Assembly (NCBI RefSeq): GCF_000010305.1
Contig: NC_012489.1
Coordinates: forward strand, 2,983,646 to 3,047,645
Reading direction: 5' to 3'
Length of the DNA: 64,000 bases
Source: Gemmatimonas aurantiaca T-27
GTDB lineage: Bacteria > Gemmatimonadota > Gemmatimonadetes > Gemmatimonadales > Gemmatimonadaceae
The position numbers and the translations under genes were made by a program. Below the pieces are notes generated by a model. It ran no database searches. It saw only the letters and a list, made by a program, of their open reading frames with translations, and was not told where the DNA came from. Below, piece after piece: positions 15,880 through 24,328 of the stretch. Every line of letters starts with the position of its first letter. Position 1 is the stretch's first letter.

Positions 15880-17964
15880 CTATAGGACTTTGGGCCATGA
15901 ATTGTCGCTCGGATTTCGGTCAGGAAAACGACGATTCGGATCGAGTACGACCTTTTCGATCGGTCGTGTACCAAAGGTGAGCATGGTTGTGACAGACCGC
16001 GCGCCGCCGAACCACACGTCCACCGGCACGGTGACCAACGCCGTGGTTGCATCGAGCATCACCGCGTTCTTCATGGGGCGGATGGGCGCGCCCTTCGCGG
16101 CAAAGCTGACCTTGAGCACGATGGGTGCCGGCATGTCGCCGTCCTGCGCCACCGTGACCGCGGTGCGACCCGCCGTGGTCTTCACCGATTCGATGCGTCC
16201 ATCCACGCTGCCGGTGGTGAAGAGCCACGCATACCAGAACCAGCCGAGATCACGCCCCAGCGCCTTGTTCATGAAGAACATGTAGTCCCACGGCGACGGG
16301 TGCTTGAACAGCCACGCGTTCGCCCATTCACGATGCGCCTTCTGCACCGCGCTGTCGCCGACGATGCCGCCGAGCATGGACAGCATGAGCGGCGTCTTGC
16401 TGTAGGTGGTGAACCCGTAGAAGCCGGGGCCTGCATAGTTGGCGTTCCACATCATCGGCGCTTCGGCTTCGTTGCCCGATGTCTGTCCGTACTTCTGTCC
16501 TTCTCCATCGAGGACTGCAGGACGGCCGGCCGCATCAGCCGCGGAGAGGATGTTCATGTACTGATTGAACCCCTCGTCCATCCAGCCATACCAGGTTTCG
16601 TTGTTGCCAACGACCATGGGCCACCACTGGTGTCCGGTCTCGTGATCCGCCGCCCCCTGATTGGAGTTGATGACCATCGGGTACTCCATGCCGGCGCTGG
16701 GACCGTCCTGCAGTGTGAGCTGCGGGAACTGGTACGGGAACCAGAGCTTGGAGTAGAACTCGAGGGCATGTCGCGTGATCTGCGGGGCACGTTCGTATAC
16801 GTTCGCGCGCCCCGGCAAGTACAGCAGATGAATGGGCACTGGCCCCTTGCCCGGAATGGTGGCCCGGGTGGCCTGCCACACGTACTTCTTGGCGGTGGCC
16901 CACGCAAAGTCGTTCACCGTGTCGGCATGAAAGCGCCACGTGAGACGCCCCGTGCTGCTGGTGGCGGTGGCCTGACCGGGTCCCACTTCATCCGGTCCGA
17001 CGATCATGGTGAGTGCGTCGGACTGCGTCACCTTGGCGAGTTGTTCGCGCGCCCGTGCGGTGAGTACCTGCTCGGGATTCTGCAGCAGACCCGTGCCACT
17101 CACGAGCCAACCGGCCGGTACGTCGATGTTCACGTCGAACGTGCCGAAGTTGTTGTAGAACTCCGACGGCCCGAGATAGAACTCCGTGTCCCAGCCCCGC
17201 AGGTCATCGTAGACGGCCACACGCGGGAACCACTGTGTGGGCTGGAACAGGGTATCAGCCCAGCGCTGTGTCATGCGATGGCCGGTGCCCGGACCGCCAG
17301 GCAGCTTGTGCGACCAGTCCATTTCGAGCACCGCGCGTGCGCCGGGCAACACCGGCGAACCCAAACGAATGCGGGCGTTGGTGGACCGCCCATTCACCAG
17401 CGTATTCTCACCGGCGGCATTGGCCGAGGCGGCCTGCGCCGTCTGAATAGCCCGCGCGCCTTCCGCGCCCGCCGCTTGCGGGGCCGCGTTGGAGGCAATG
17501 TTCACCGGCGCGCCGTTCACCGTCATGCGCGAGAACTGCATGCCGTCGGTGATTTCGGCGGGAACCCACGGTGCCGCATGTGGCGCGGTACCGATGAAGT
17601 GATTGGGATCGAGCCGCAAGCCGATCTCGCGCAACGAATCCGGGCTCGCGTTGTGAACCGTGATACGTGCCTTGCCGGTGAGTCGCGCCGTGGTCGGATC
17701 GAGTGAGACGTCGATCTGGTAGTCGGTACGCAACTGCCAATAGCGTGCACCGGGCTTGCCGGTGGAATCCCGCACCCCGGCACTCATGGCGCGACGAATG
17801 GCGTTCGTGATGGGGATATCGCGGCGGATGGCACGCGGTGGACGTTGCCCGGCCGTGCTTGCGGCCGTCGTCGCGATCTGCGCGCGAACGGCACCGGGAA
17901 AAACAGTCGCTGTCAGGGCCAACAGCAGGACACGCGCCAACCGGGGAGCGGAGGTTCGGGACAT
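15880..17964 (-). CDS. Secreted M1-family zinc metallopeptidase
   Basis: A 694-residue protein with a signal peptide (LARVLLLALTATVFPGAVRAQ). The gluzincin motif is complete: His441, Glu442 and His445 in HETGHQWW, with the third zinc ligand Glu464 in WMDEGFNQY 19 residues later. The exopeptidase motif GxMEN appears as GMEYP just before it, a frequent variant in secreted bacterial homologues. M1 enzymes are usually aminopeptidases; the altered GxMEN leaves open whether free amino termini are bound. An Ala-rich insertion at about residues 160-190 (AGAEGARAIQTAQAASANAAG) interrupts the N-terminal beta domain. It is monocistronic by spacing. Confidence 0.92.
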   Translation of the reverse strand: MSRTSAPRLARVLLLALTATVFPGAVRAQIATTAASTAGQRPPRAIRRDIPITNAIRRAMSAGVRDSTGKPGARYWQLRTDYQIDVSLDPTTARLTGKARITVHNASPDSLREIGLRLDPNHFIGTAPHAAPWVPAEITDGMQFSRMTVNGAPVNIASNAAPQAAGAEGARAIQTAQAASANAAGENTLVNGRSTNARIRLGSPVLPGARAVLEMDWSHKLPGGPGTGHRMTQRWADTLFQPTQWFPRVAVYDDLRGWDTEFYLGPSEFYNNFGTFDVNIDVPAGWLVSGTGLLQNPEQVLTARAREQLAKVTQSDALTMIVGPDEVGPGQATATSSTGRLTWRFHADTVNDFAWATAKKYVWQATRATIPGKGPVPIHLLYLPGRANVYERAPQITRHALEFYSKLWFPYQFPQLTLQDGPSAGMEYPMVINSNQGAADHETGHQWWPMVVGNNETWYGWMDEGFNQYMNILSAADAAGRPAVLDGEGQKYGQTSGNEAEAPMMWNANYAGPGFYGFTTYSKTPLMLSMLGGIVGDSAVQKAHREWANAWLFKHPSPWDYMFFMNKALGRDLGWFWYAWLFTTGSVDGRIESVKTTAGRTAVTVAQDGDMPAPIVLKVSFAAKGAPIRPMKNAVMLDATTALVTVPVDVWFGGARSVTTMLTFGTRPIEKVVLDPNRRFPDRNPSDNSWPKVL

Positions 17965-18041
17965 GGTCTTTGGAGAAGAGCGGAGGGGACCGATCCCGAT
18001 AACTAGCGTCCCCCCGCACGTCCCGTCAGGGTCGCCGCGCT

Positions 18042-18758
18042 TCAGCCCCGGACCGCGTTGGTCAATCCGGCCGCCGTGACACGGCGGTGTGAGGCGTGCC
18101 AGAGCACCTCCCCCTGCCGAACGACAATGGCCTGCGGTGACTCATGCTGCACCCGCAGCACGCGGGCGAGCGCATTCGACAAGGGCCGTTCGTCCTGCAC
18201 GATCACCAGACGAGTGGGCACATCCGGGTTGGCTGCCACGAAGGCATCGTATTCCCGTTTGACCGACACCGAGATGGAGCAGGTCGCGCTGTGTTTGAAC
18301 AGCACCATGGGCTCAGCCGCCGCACTGAGGGCCTGGGCCTCCGCCATGGCGGGATCCTGGTCGGCGACCGGCGCGTCCCAGGCCTCCCGTACAGCAGGCG
18401 CCGCGACGGGCGCTGCGGCGCTGGCTTCGAGCAGCCTGTCGACCAGTGCGGTATAGGTACCGTACGATTGGGCCCCTGACTGCCTAGCCACCAGCACGCC
18501 CCCCCGGAATGCCAGCACCGTGGGCAGCGCACGCACGTCGTACTTCACCACGGTCTCGACATTGGCGTCCGCATCCAGCGTCACCACCCGCATGCGCCCC
18601 CGGTAGGCCTCGGCGAGCCGTTCCAGCACCGGCGACAGCGTGAGACAGGGCGTGCACCACGCCGCCCAGACATCGACCAGGACCAGGTCGGGCGCCCCCA
18701 ACACGAGGTCGACAAAGTCCGCATCAGTAACGGCCGGCAGTACGGAAGAAGCGCTCAT
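18042..18758 (-). CDS. Thioredoxin fused to YtxJ/BrxC-like monothiol bacilliredoxin
   Basis: A 238-residue two-domain protein. Residues 1-112 are a thioredoxin fold with active site WCTPC (Cys35, Cys38) and the cis-Pro segment VRALPTVLAF. An Ala/Pro-rich linker follows. Residues ~145-238 match the YtxJ (BrxC, DUF2847) family: LFKHSATCSISVSVKREY with a single cysteine at 160 in the TC-xIS context, VQDERPLSNALARVLRVQHESPQAIVV, and VLWHASHRRVT. In Firmicutes, YtxJ/BrxC is a separate monothiol bacilliredoxin that removes bacillithiol from mixed disulfides. The fusion would place the reductant beside the de-bacillithiolase. It follows the Lrp gene by 33 bases and may be co-transcribed with it. Confidence 0.88.
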   Translation of the reverse strand: MSASSVLPAVTDADFVDLVLGAPDLVLVDVWAAWCTPCLTLSPVLERLAEAYRGRMRVVTLDADANVETVVKYDVRALPTVLAFRGGVLVARQSGAQSYGTYTALVDRLLEASAAAPVAAPAVREAWDAPVADQDPAMAEAQALSAAAEPMVLFKHSATCSISVSVKREYDAFVAANPDVPTRLVIVQDERPLSNALARVLRVQHESPQAIVVRQGEVLWHASHRRVTAAGLTNAVRG

Positions 18759-18791
18759 GCCCTGAAAGTTAGTGGGCGCGCCTCGGCGCTC

Positions 18792-19295
18792 CTACGGGGC
18801 CCCGAAGCCGGCGTTGCGAGCGTGCTCGTAGATGAGGGACGTCTCCACGTGCACCACCTCGGGACGGGCGGTGATCGCACGCAGAATGAGGTCGCGCAGT
18901 TCGTCCGAATCCCGGACCGCCACCTGCACGAGGAAGTCATTGGCGCCGGCCACGTGAAACACCGCAATGGCCTCGTTCAGGGCGAGCATGGCTTGCCGGA
19001 ACGACACCACCGCCGCGTTGGTCTGCCGTGCCAGACGCACAGCGACCAGCGCCTGAAGGCCCACCCCCAGCGCCCTGGGGTCGACCTCCGCGTGGAACCC
19101 TCGAACCACGCCTCCGGCCACCAGTCGCTTCACACGCTCGTGACAGCTCGATTCGGCGAGCCCTACACGCGCTGCCAGCTCCTTGTTGGTCAGCCGTGCA
19201 TTCTGCTGCAAGGCGACCAGAATGGCGCGATCGATTCGGTCGAGCGCTTCAGGTTCGAGCAGGGGACGAATTTTCTTCGGATTTTGACTGTCCAT
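18792..19295 (-). CDS. Lrp/AsnC-family transcriptional regulator
   Basis: A 167-residue regulator. The N-terminal helix-turn-helix is LDRIDRAILVALQQNARLTNKELAARVGLAESSCHERVKRL, and the C-terminal RAM (ACT-like) ligand-binding domain includes ALVAVRLARQ and VFHVAGANDFLVQVAVRD. Lrp proteins form octamers whose DNA binding responds to amino acids. The gene is divergent from a Cys/Met gamma-lyase gene with 69 bases between starts, the classic arrangement for a local regulator of amino-acid degradation, so sulfur amino acids are a plausible ligand. It may also drive the downstream thioredoxin-bacilliredoxin gene. Confidence 0.93.
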   Translation of the reverse strand: MDSQNPKKIRPLLEPEALDRIDRAILVALQQNARLTNKELAARVGLAESSCHERVKRLVAGGVVRGFHAEVDPRALGVGLQALVAVRLARQTNAAVVSFRQAMLALNEAIAVFHVAGANDFLVQVAVRDSDELRDLILRAITARPEVVHVETSLIYEHARNAGFGAP

Positions 19296-19364
19296 ACGAC
19301 GTTCATTCTAATATCAAGCCATCCCACCGAACACCGTCCGCCATCCGAGCTCTACGGAGGCACC
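19296..19364. promoter_or_regulatory. Divergent promoter between lrp-like and gamma-lyase genes
   Basis: These 69 bases must hold both promoters. An AT-rich patch ATTCTAATATC at about 19306-19316 lies close to the Lrp start and could be an Lrp contact site. ACGGAGG (19354-19360) is the ribosome-binding site that fixes the GTG start of the gamma-lyase at 19365. Confidence 0.45.
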
Positions 19365-20594
19365 GTGATCCGCTCGCTCCTGCCCGACTTCGACACCCTG
19401 GCCGTCCATGCCGGCCGCGCTGACTTCCACGCGCTTGGTGTGCACGCTCCGCCTATCGACCTGTCGTCGACCTATCCGGTGCCAGATCCCGAACAGGGTA
19501 CGGCCAGCTACGATGCCATGGCCGCAGGGGGCACGCCGCAGGGCAGCGCCATCTATGCTCGACTCCACAATCCCACGGTCGCCCGCGCAGAACAGGCGGT
19601 AGCCGAACTGGAAGGCGCCGAGGCGTGCGTGGCCTTTGCGTCGGGAATGGCCGCCACGACGGCCATTCTGCTGGCCGCGGCGATGCATGGCCGTCATGTG
19701 GTGGCGGTGCGCCCGCTCTACGGCGGCACGGACCACCTGCTCGACAGCGGGCTGCTGCCGATCGACGTGACCTTTGCCGAGCCGCATGAGGTGGCGCAGG
19801 CGATTCGCCCGGACACCGGCCTCGTCTTCATCGAGACCCCGGCCAATCCCACGCTCGATCTGCTCGACATTTCCGCGATCGTGCGTGACGCCGGAACCGT
19901 ACCGGTGGTGGTGGACAGCACGTTCGCGACTCCAGTGCTTCAGCAGCCGCTTCGTCATGGCGCCACGATGGTGCTGCACAGCGCCACCAAGTTCCTGGGT
20001 GGTCACGGTGATGTGGTCGCCGGTGTGGTCGCCACCAGTGAAGTGTGGGCCCGCCGGCTGCGCCAGGTGCGTATTCTCACCGGGGGCATCCTGCATCCCC
20101 TGGCGGCGTTCCTGCTGCTACGTGGCCTCCCCACGCTGCCCATGCGCGTCGAACATGCGCAGCGCACGGCGGGGGTGCTGATGGAGCGCCTGGCCGCCCA
20201 TCCGATGATCACGGGTGTGCACTATCCAGGTCATGCCGGTAGTGATCCCACTGGACTGATCGGTCGGCAGATGGCCGGTCCGGGCACCCTGATCGCGTTC
20301 GAAGTCCGTGGCGGAGTGGATGCGGCCAATGCCCTGATGCGCGCGCTCACGCTGATCACGCCGGCGGTGAGTCTGGGCTCCACCGACACGCTGATCCAAC
20401 ATCCGGCGGGATTGACGCACCGCCTGCTCGATCCGGCCGTGCGGGAGGCCGAGGGCATCACGGATGGTCTGCTGCGGCTGTCGGTGGGTCTGGAGTCAGC
20501 CGAGGCGCTGTGGCGGGATCTGGCCGCGGGACTGGATGCGGCGGAAGATGTTGCGGAGCATACCGAAGGAACGCTGGCGATGTCATCGCGCTGA
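19365..20594 (+). CDS. Cys/Met-metabolism PLP-dependent lyase (methionine/cystathionine gamma-lyase type)
   Basis: A 409-residue enzyme starting at GTG 19365, chosen for its ACGGAGG ribosome-binding site; the frame is open further upstream but that part is antisense to the lrp-like gene. The family signatures are present: the substrate-loop start TLAVHAGR, SAIYARLHNPTVARAEQAVAELEG, FASGMAAT, VVVDSTFATPVLQQPL and the PLP lysine Lys209 in HSATKFLGGHGDVVAG. Enzymes of this fold carry out gamma- or beta-elimination, or gamma-replacement, on methionine, homocysteine or cystathionine; methionine gamma-lyase, cystathionine gamma-lyase and sulfhydrylase activities cannot be separated by eye. Divergence from an Lrp regulator favours a catabolic role. 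Confidence 0.9.
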   Translation: MIRSLLPDFDTLAVHAGRADFHALGVHAPPIDLSSTYPVPDPEQGTASYDAMAAGGTPQGSAIYARLHNPTVARAEQAVAELEGAEACVAFASGMAATTAILLAAAMHGRHVVAVRPLYGGTDHLLDSGLLPIDVTFAEPHEVAQAIRPDTGLVFIETPANPTLDLLDISAIVRDAGTVPVVVDSTFATPVLQQPLRHGATMVLHSATKFLGGHGDVVAGVVATSEVWARRLRQVRILTGGILHPLAAFLLLRGLPTLPMRVEHAQRTAGVLMERLAAHPMITGVHYPGHAGSDPTGLIGRQMAGPGTLIAFEVRGGVDAANALMRALTLITPAVSLGSTDTLIQHPAGLTHRLLDPAVREAEGITDGLLRLSVGLESAEALWRDLAAGLDAAEDVAEHTEGTLAMSSR

Positions 20595-20639
20595 CGCATT
20601 CGCACTACCTTTGTGCGATCTCAACCGGGACGCCCGATA

Positions 20640-21611
20640 GTGGACGCGGAACAGCACGCGCAGCACGAAACGATGGTGGAGGCGCTGGAGTTGTCGGGGG
20701 ACTATCAGGTGCTCCGTCGACTGGTCGTGCCGGCCTTTTACCACGCACCGGATGCGGCACCGCCAGGGACGCCGTTGATGCGTGGTCTGGTGGTGGATGT
20801 GGAGACCACCGGCCTCGACACGGCACGCGATGTCATCATCGAGTTTGGCGCCGTGCCGTTCGATTTCGATGGGGAGGGTCGGGTGTACACGGTGCACCCG
20901 CCGTTGTCGTACTTCGAAGATCCGGGACGGCCGATTCCTGCCGAAGCTTCGGCCATCACGGGCATCACGGATGACGATGTGCGTGGCAAGCGCATCGACG
21001 ACGCTGCGGTGTTGGCCGCGCTCGATCAGGCCGTGCTCGTCATCGCGCACAATGCGGGTTTCGACCGTCGCATGCTGGAGCGCCGACTACCAGCGTTCGC
21101 GGCCAAACATTGGGCGTGTTCGCAGCAGGAAGTGCCGTGGGTGCGTTTTGGCAGTCGCAGCCAGAAGCTCGACTACCTGCTCTACCGCATTGCTCGCGCG
21201 TTTCACACGGGCCATCGCGCCGCCGATGACTGCCTGGCCACCCTGCATCTGTTGGCATCTGCGCATCCGGTGTCGCCGAGCGATTCGTCCGACGATGTGG
21301 AGGATGTGCGATCAGCGGTCCAGATCGCGCCGCTGCAATTGCTGCTGCAGCATGCTCGTCGACGGACGTACCGCTTGTGGGCCACCGGTACACCGATCGA
21401 AGTGAAGGACGTGCTCAAGGCTCACGGCTATCGTTGGTTTCCCGGCAGCGAGCAGCGTCAGAAGGGGTGGTACCGTGATCTGACGTCCGATGATGCGCTG
21501 GCCGAGGAGCAGGTGTGGCTGCAGGAACACGGGTACGGCGGTCGCGTGAATCCCAACTGGAAGGTGGAGAAGTTCACGGCATTGGAGCGCTATTCCGAGC
21601 GCATGGGTTGA
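20640..21611 (+). CDS. DnaQ-like 3'-5' exonuclease
   Basis: A 323-residue protein. The start is uncertain: GTG 20640 is taken here, GTG 20613 and ATG 20673 are alternatives, and no strong ribosome-binding site decides. The DEDD exonuclease core covers about residues 45-210: Exo I VVDVETTGLD, the SAITGITDDDV segment, Exo II VLVIAHNAGFDRRMLE, and Exo III HTGHRAADDCLATLHLL (HxAxxD, DEDDh type). A distinct C-terminal ~80 residues (YRLWATGTPIEVKDVLKAHGYRWFPG ... KGWYRDLTSDD) occurs in a subgroup of epsilon-like exonucleases outside the polymerase. It probably trims DNA or RNA in repair; it is not the replicative proofreading subunit by context. Confidence 0.85.
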   Translation: MDAEQHAQHETMVEALELSGDYQVLRRLVVPAFYHAPDAAPPGTPLMRGLVVDVETTGLDTARDVIIEFGAVPFDFDGEGRVYTVHPPLSYFEDPGRPIPAEASAITGITDDDVRGKRIDDAAVLAALDQAVLVIAHNAGFDRRMLERRLPAFAAKHWACSQQEVPWVRFGSRSQKLDYLLYRIARAFHTGHRAADDCLATLHLLASAHPVSPSDSSDDVEDVRSAVQIAPLQLLLQHARRRTYRLWATGTPIEVKDVLKAHGYRWFPGSEQRQKGWYRDLTSDDALAEEQVWLQEHGYGGRVNPNWKVEKFTALERYSERMG

Positions 21612-21659
21612 TCGTAGCTCGGTCGTAGGCTGTCGGTGGTACCGATGTCGGACCGGGCG

Positions 21660-22226
21660 CTATCGCGATGCGGTGGCGCCGGCGGCACGGGAGTACAACG
21701 TGTGGGCACGTGCCACGATGCGTCGCATCTCCACTCGGTGAAACGGCACAGTCAGGCGGCCGGTGCGGCGTACCGAGTACATCGGCACACCGGCGAGGAA
21801 TTCCACGGTCGTGGCATCGACTGGTGCATCGGCCATCACGGCAGAATCGATGCCTGCCGCCGTGATGGTGGGCCAGGGTGCGAGTGAATCACCGCGCAGA
21901 CGCCACTCGCGATAGTGACGCAGGGAGCCGGTGGTATCGAAGGCATACAATCGCACGACGCGAATGAGTCCACGTTCGTACCGCTCGTCGATGCCGACGA
22001 GGTGGCCCTTCGTGATGATGGGTTCCCACGTCCATGCCTTGGGACCTGGGCGCCCCGTGGCGGCGTCGACGCTGTCGCTCATCACATCTTCGACGGCCGT
22101 CGCCGAAGCGGTGCGCATCGTCAGATCCATTGCCGGTGCGTTGTCGGTACACGCGGTGGCGGTGCCCACGGCGCCCATCACCAGCAAGGGAACCAACGTG
22201 CGCAACCGTGCGTGACACCATCGCAT
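21660..22226 (-). CDS. Putative lipoprotein of unknown function
   Basis: A 188-residue protein if ATG 22226 is used; ATG 22250 is possible. The N-terminal RTLVPLLVMGAVGTATAC resembles a lipoprotein signal with an imperfect lipobox ending at Cys. The mature part contains WEPIITKGHLVGIDERYERGLIRVVRLYAFDTTG, which reads as alternating beta strands, and ends in Arg/Ala-rich residues. I recognise no family. It is convergent with the exonuclease gene and divergent from the LytTR regulator (136 bases between starts). Confidence 0.6.
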   Translation of the reverse strand: MRWCHARLRTLVPLLVMGAVGTATACTDNAPAMDLTMRTASATAVEDVMSDSVDAATGRPGPKAWTWEPIITKGHLVGIDERYERGLIRVVRLYAFDTTGSLRHYREWRLRGDSLAPWPTITAAGIDSAVMADAPVDATTVEFLAGVPMYSVRRTGRLTVPFHRVEMRRIVARAHTLYSRAAGATASR

Positions 22227-22361
22227 ACCGTGAGAGATCCCGCATTTCATGTGGCAATTGTATCGCGACCCCATCGTCTCCCGCCATGGCGTCACACTCT
22301 GACAGTGTTGGGACGGGAGTGGCCTCATGGACAGCGCCGCGATCTTCTGCGAGCTTTCCGC

Positions 22362-23198
22362 ATGATTTCCCGTGTGCTGATTGTCGACGATGAACCGCTG
22401 GCCCGTGAACGGCTATCCGAGCTCACCAGACGCCTCGCGCCCACGGCCGCGCTGCGCGAAGCCGGCAATGGCACCGATGCCATCACCCTGATCGGTTCCT
22501 GGCGTCCCGACGTGGTGCTGCTCGACATCCAGATGCCTGGAGGGACGGGGTTCGAAGTGATCGATGCGGTGGGCGTTGATCGCATGCCGGCCACCCTGTT
22601 CATATCTGCGCACGATGAGTTCGCGTTGCAGGCGTTCGATGTGGCGGCAGTGGACTATCTGCTCAAACCCTTCGACGATGCGCGCTTCGCGATTGCCTGG
22701 CGCCGTCTGACCGACCGGGTCGCGACGGGGGCGGTGCTCGAACAGGCTCGCATTCTTGGCGCGCTGCTGTCTGCGCGTGGCGGCAACGACACGAGTGCCC
22801 TGTCTCCGGCGGGTGGTACGGCAACATCCACGACAGCGCGCCCCACGGGCGGCGCTCCGCGATTTGCCGATCGGATCGTGGTGAAACATGACCAGCGCAC
22901 CATGGTGGTCATGTTGGCGGACGTGCAATGGATCGAGTCCGATGGCAACTACGTGGTACTGCATGCAGGCAAGGAGCGCTATCAGGTGCGGGAGACGCTG
23001 ACCAGTATCGAATCGCGTCTCGACCCTCGACGTTTCCTGCGCATTCATCGACAGACCATTGTGGACATGCGTGCCATGAAGGAGCTGCAGCCCTGGTTCG
23101 GTGGCGACCAGATCATGATCCTGCGCGATGGGACGCGGCTCCGGGTGAGTCGGAACTATCGCACGGAAGTCAGCAAGCGCCTGGCGGGCGAAGCATGA
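22362..23198 (+). CDS. LytTR-family response regulator
   Basis: A 278-residue regulator. The receiver domain has the acidic pocket IVDDE, phospho-acceptor Asp55 in VVLLDIQMPGG, and Lys102 in DYLLKPFDD. A flexible Ser/Thr/Gly-rich linker (about 125-165) leads to a LytTR DNA-binding domain with KHDQRTMVVMLADVQWIESDGNYVVLH and RFLRIHRQTIVDM. LytTR proteins bind direct repeats upstream of target genes. Its stop overlaps the start of the kinase gene by 4 bases (ATGA), so they form one two-component system. Targets are unknown. Confidence 0.93.
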   Translation: MISRVLIVDDEPLARERLSELTRRLAPTAALREAGNGTDAITLIGSWRPDVVLLDIQMPGGTGFEVIDAVGVDRMPATLFISAHDEFALQAFDVAAVDYLLKPFDDARFAIAWRRLTDRVATGAVLEQARILGALLSARGGNDTSALSPAGGTATSTTARPTGGAPRFADRIVVKHDQRTMVVMLADVQWIESDGNYVVLHAGKERYQVRETLTSIESRLDPRRFLRIHRQTIVDMRAMKELQPWFGGDQIMILRDGTRLRVSRNYRTEVSKRLAGEA

Positions 23199-24328
23199 AC
23201 GGTTCGCGCAGCTGGCGGATACGCGCCGCGCTGCTCGGGTTCTGGCTCCTGCCGGCGGTCATCGGCACGATCGGGTTTCATCTCGTGCCGTCGCGACTCA
23301 ACCCCGACCTGCCCACGGCATCGCTGTTCCTCTCGCAGTTCGTGATGTGGGGAACCTGGGGGCTATGGACGGCGCTGATATGGTATGTCGGTGACCGTAT
23401 CCCATTCCGTGCGGGCCAACGCCTGCGTGCCTTGGTGGTGCACCTGCTGCTGGGTGCGGCGATTGTGTTCGTACAGATCTTTGTCTATGCCCGCACATCC
23501 GTCGCGTTCGGACTGGACGAGCCCCGCGGCTTCGAGAGCACGCTGGTCATCGGCATCCGTTCGTACGGTGACGTGTTTCTGGTCATCGTCTGCGCCATCG
23601 TCGTGGCGCAGATGGCCATGCGCTGGTATGAGGAGTGGCAGGCGGGGCGCGTGCTCGCAGCGCGCATGAGCGAAGACCTGGCGCAGGCGCAGTTGCGCGC
23701 ACTGCAGGCCCAACTCAATCCGCACTTCCTCTTCAACGCGCTGAACTCGATTGTCACGCTCATCGGACGAGACCCGGCCCTGGCGCAGCAACTCGTCGTG
23801 CGGCTCGCCGATCTGCTGCGCGCCACATTGCGCGCCGGCGACGGACAAGTGATTGCACTCACGCAGGAACTCGAGTTCACCCGTCGCTATCTCGACATCG
23901 AACTCGTGCGCTTTGCCGATCGCCTGCGCGTGGAGTGGCCGGAGGGACCAACACCGGACGCGATGGTGCCGGCGTTTGCGCTGCAACCGCTGGTGGAAAA
24001 TGCGCTGCTGCATGGTATCGCTCGGCAGACCGGTGCCGGCGTCGTGTCCATCAGCGCGACACGGGAGCAGCAGGAGTTGGTGCTGCGTGTTCGGGACACC
24101 GGCCCGGGGCTATCGGCCGACACCTCCTCCACCGGTGCTGGTACGGGATTGGTGAATCTCCGGACGCGCCTCGAACGGCTTTACGGTGATCGCGCCACAC
24201 TGCGCGTGCAGGACGCGTTGACCGGCGGTGTGGAAGCCGAACTGCGTGTGCCTTTTGTGGCCGCGCCAGACGGGAGCGGCACGCAGAGAATGACTGTCGG
24301 AGACAGCGCGGTTCCCGTCACGCGCTGA
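23195..24328 (+). CDS. LytS/YehU-type sensor histidine kinase
   Basis: A 377-residue membrane kinase starting at ATG 23195 in a 4-base overlap with the response regulator. Four transmembrane helices fill residues ~8-145. The His_kinase domain carries His177 in QLNPHFLFNALNSIVTLI, followed by LRATLRAG and an ATPase domain with PLVENALLHGI (N box) and DTGPGLS / GTGLVNLRTRL (G boxes). There is no extracellular sensor of any size, so the membrane helices probably sense a lipid, membrane or small ligand signal. Its 3' end overlaps by 148 bases the 3' end of a convergent gene ending at 24181. Confidence 0.92.
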   Translation: MNGSRSWRIRAALLGFWLLPAVIGTIGFHLVPSRLNPDLPTASLFLSQFVMWGTWGLWTALIWYVGDRIPFRAGQRLRALVVHLLLGAAIVFVQIFVYARTSVAFGLDEPRGFESTLVIGIRSYGDVFLVIVCAIVVAQMAMRWYEEWQAGRVLAARMSEDLAQAQLRALQAQLNPHFLFNALNSIVTLIGRDPALAQQLVVRLADLLRATLRAGDGQVIALTQELEFTRRYLDIELVRFADRLRVEWPEGPTPDAMVPAFALQPLVENALLHGIARQTGAGVVSISATREQQELVLRVRDTGPGLSADTSSTGAGTGLVNLRTRLERLYGDRATLRVQDALTGGVEAELRVPFVAAPDGSGTQRMTVGDSAVPVTR

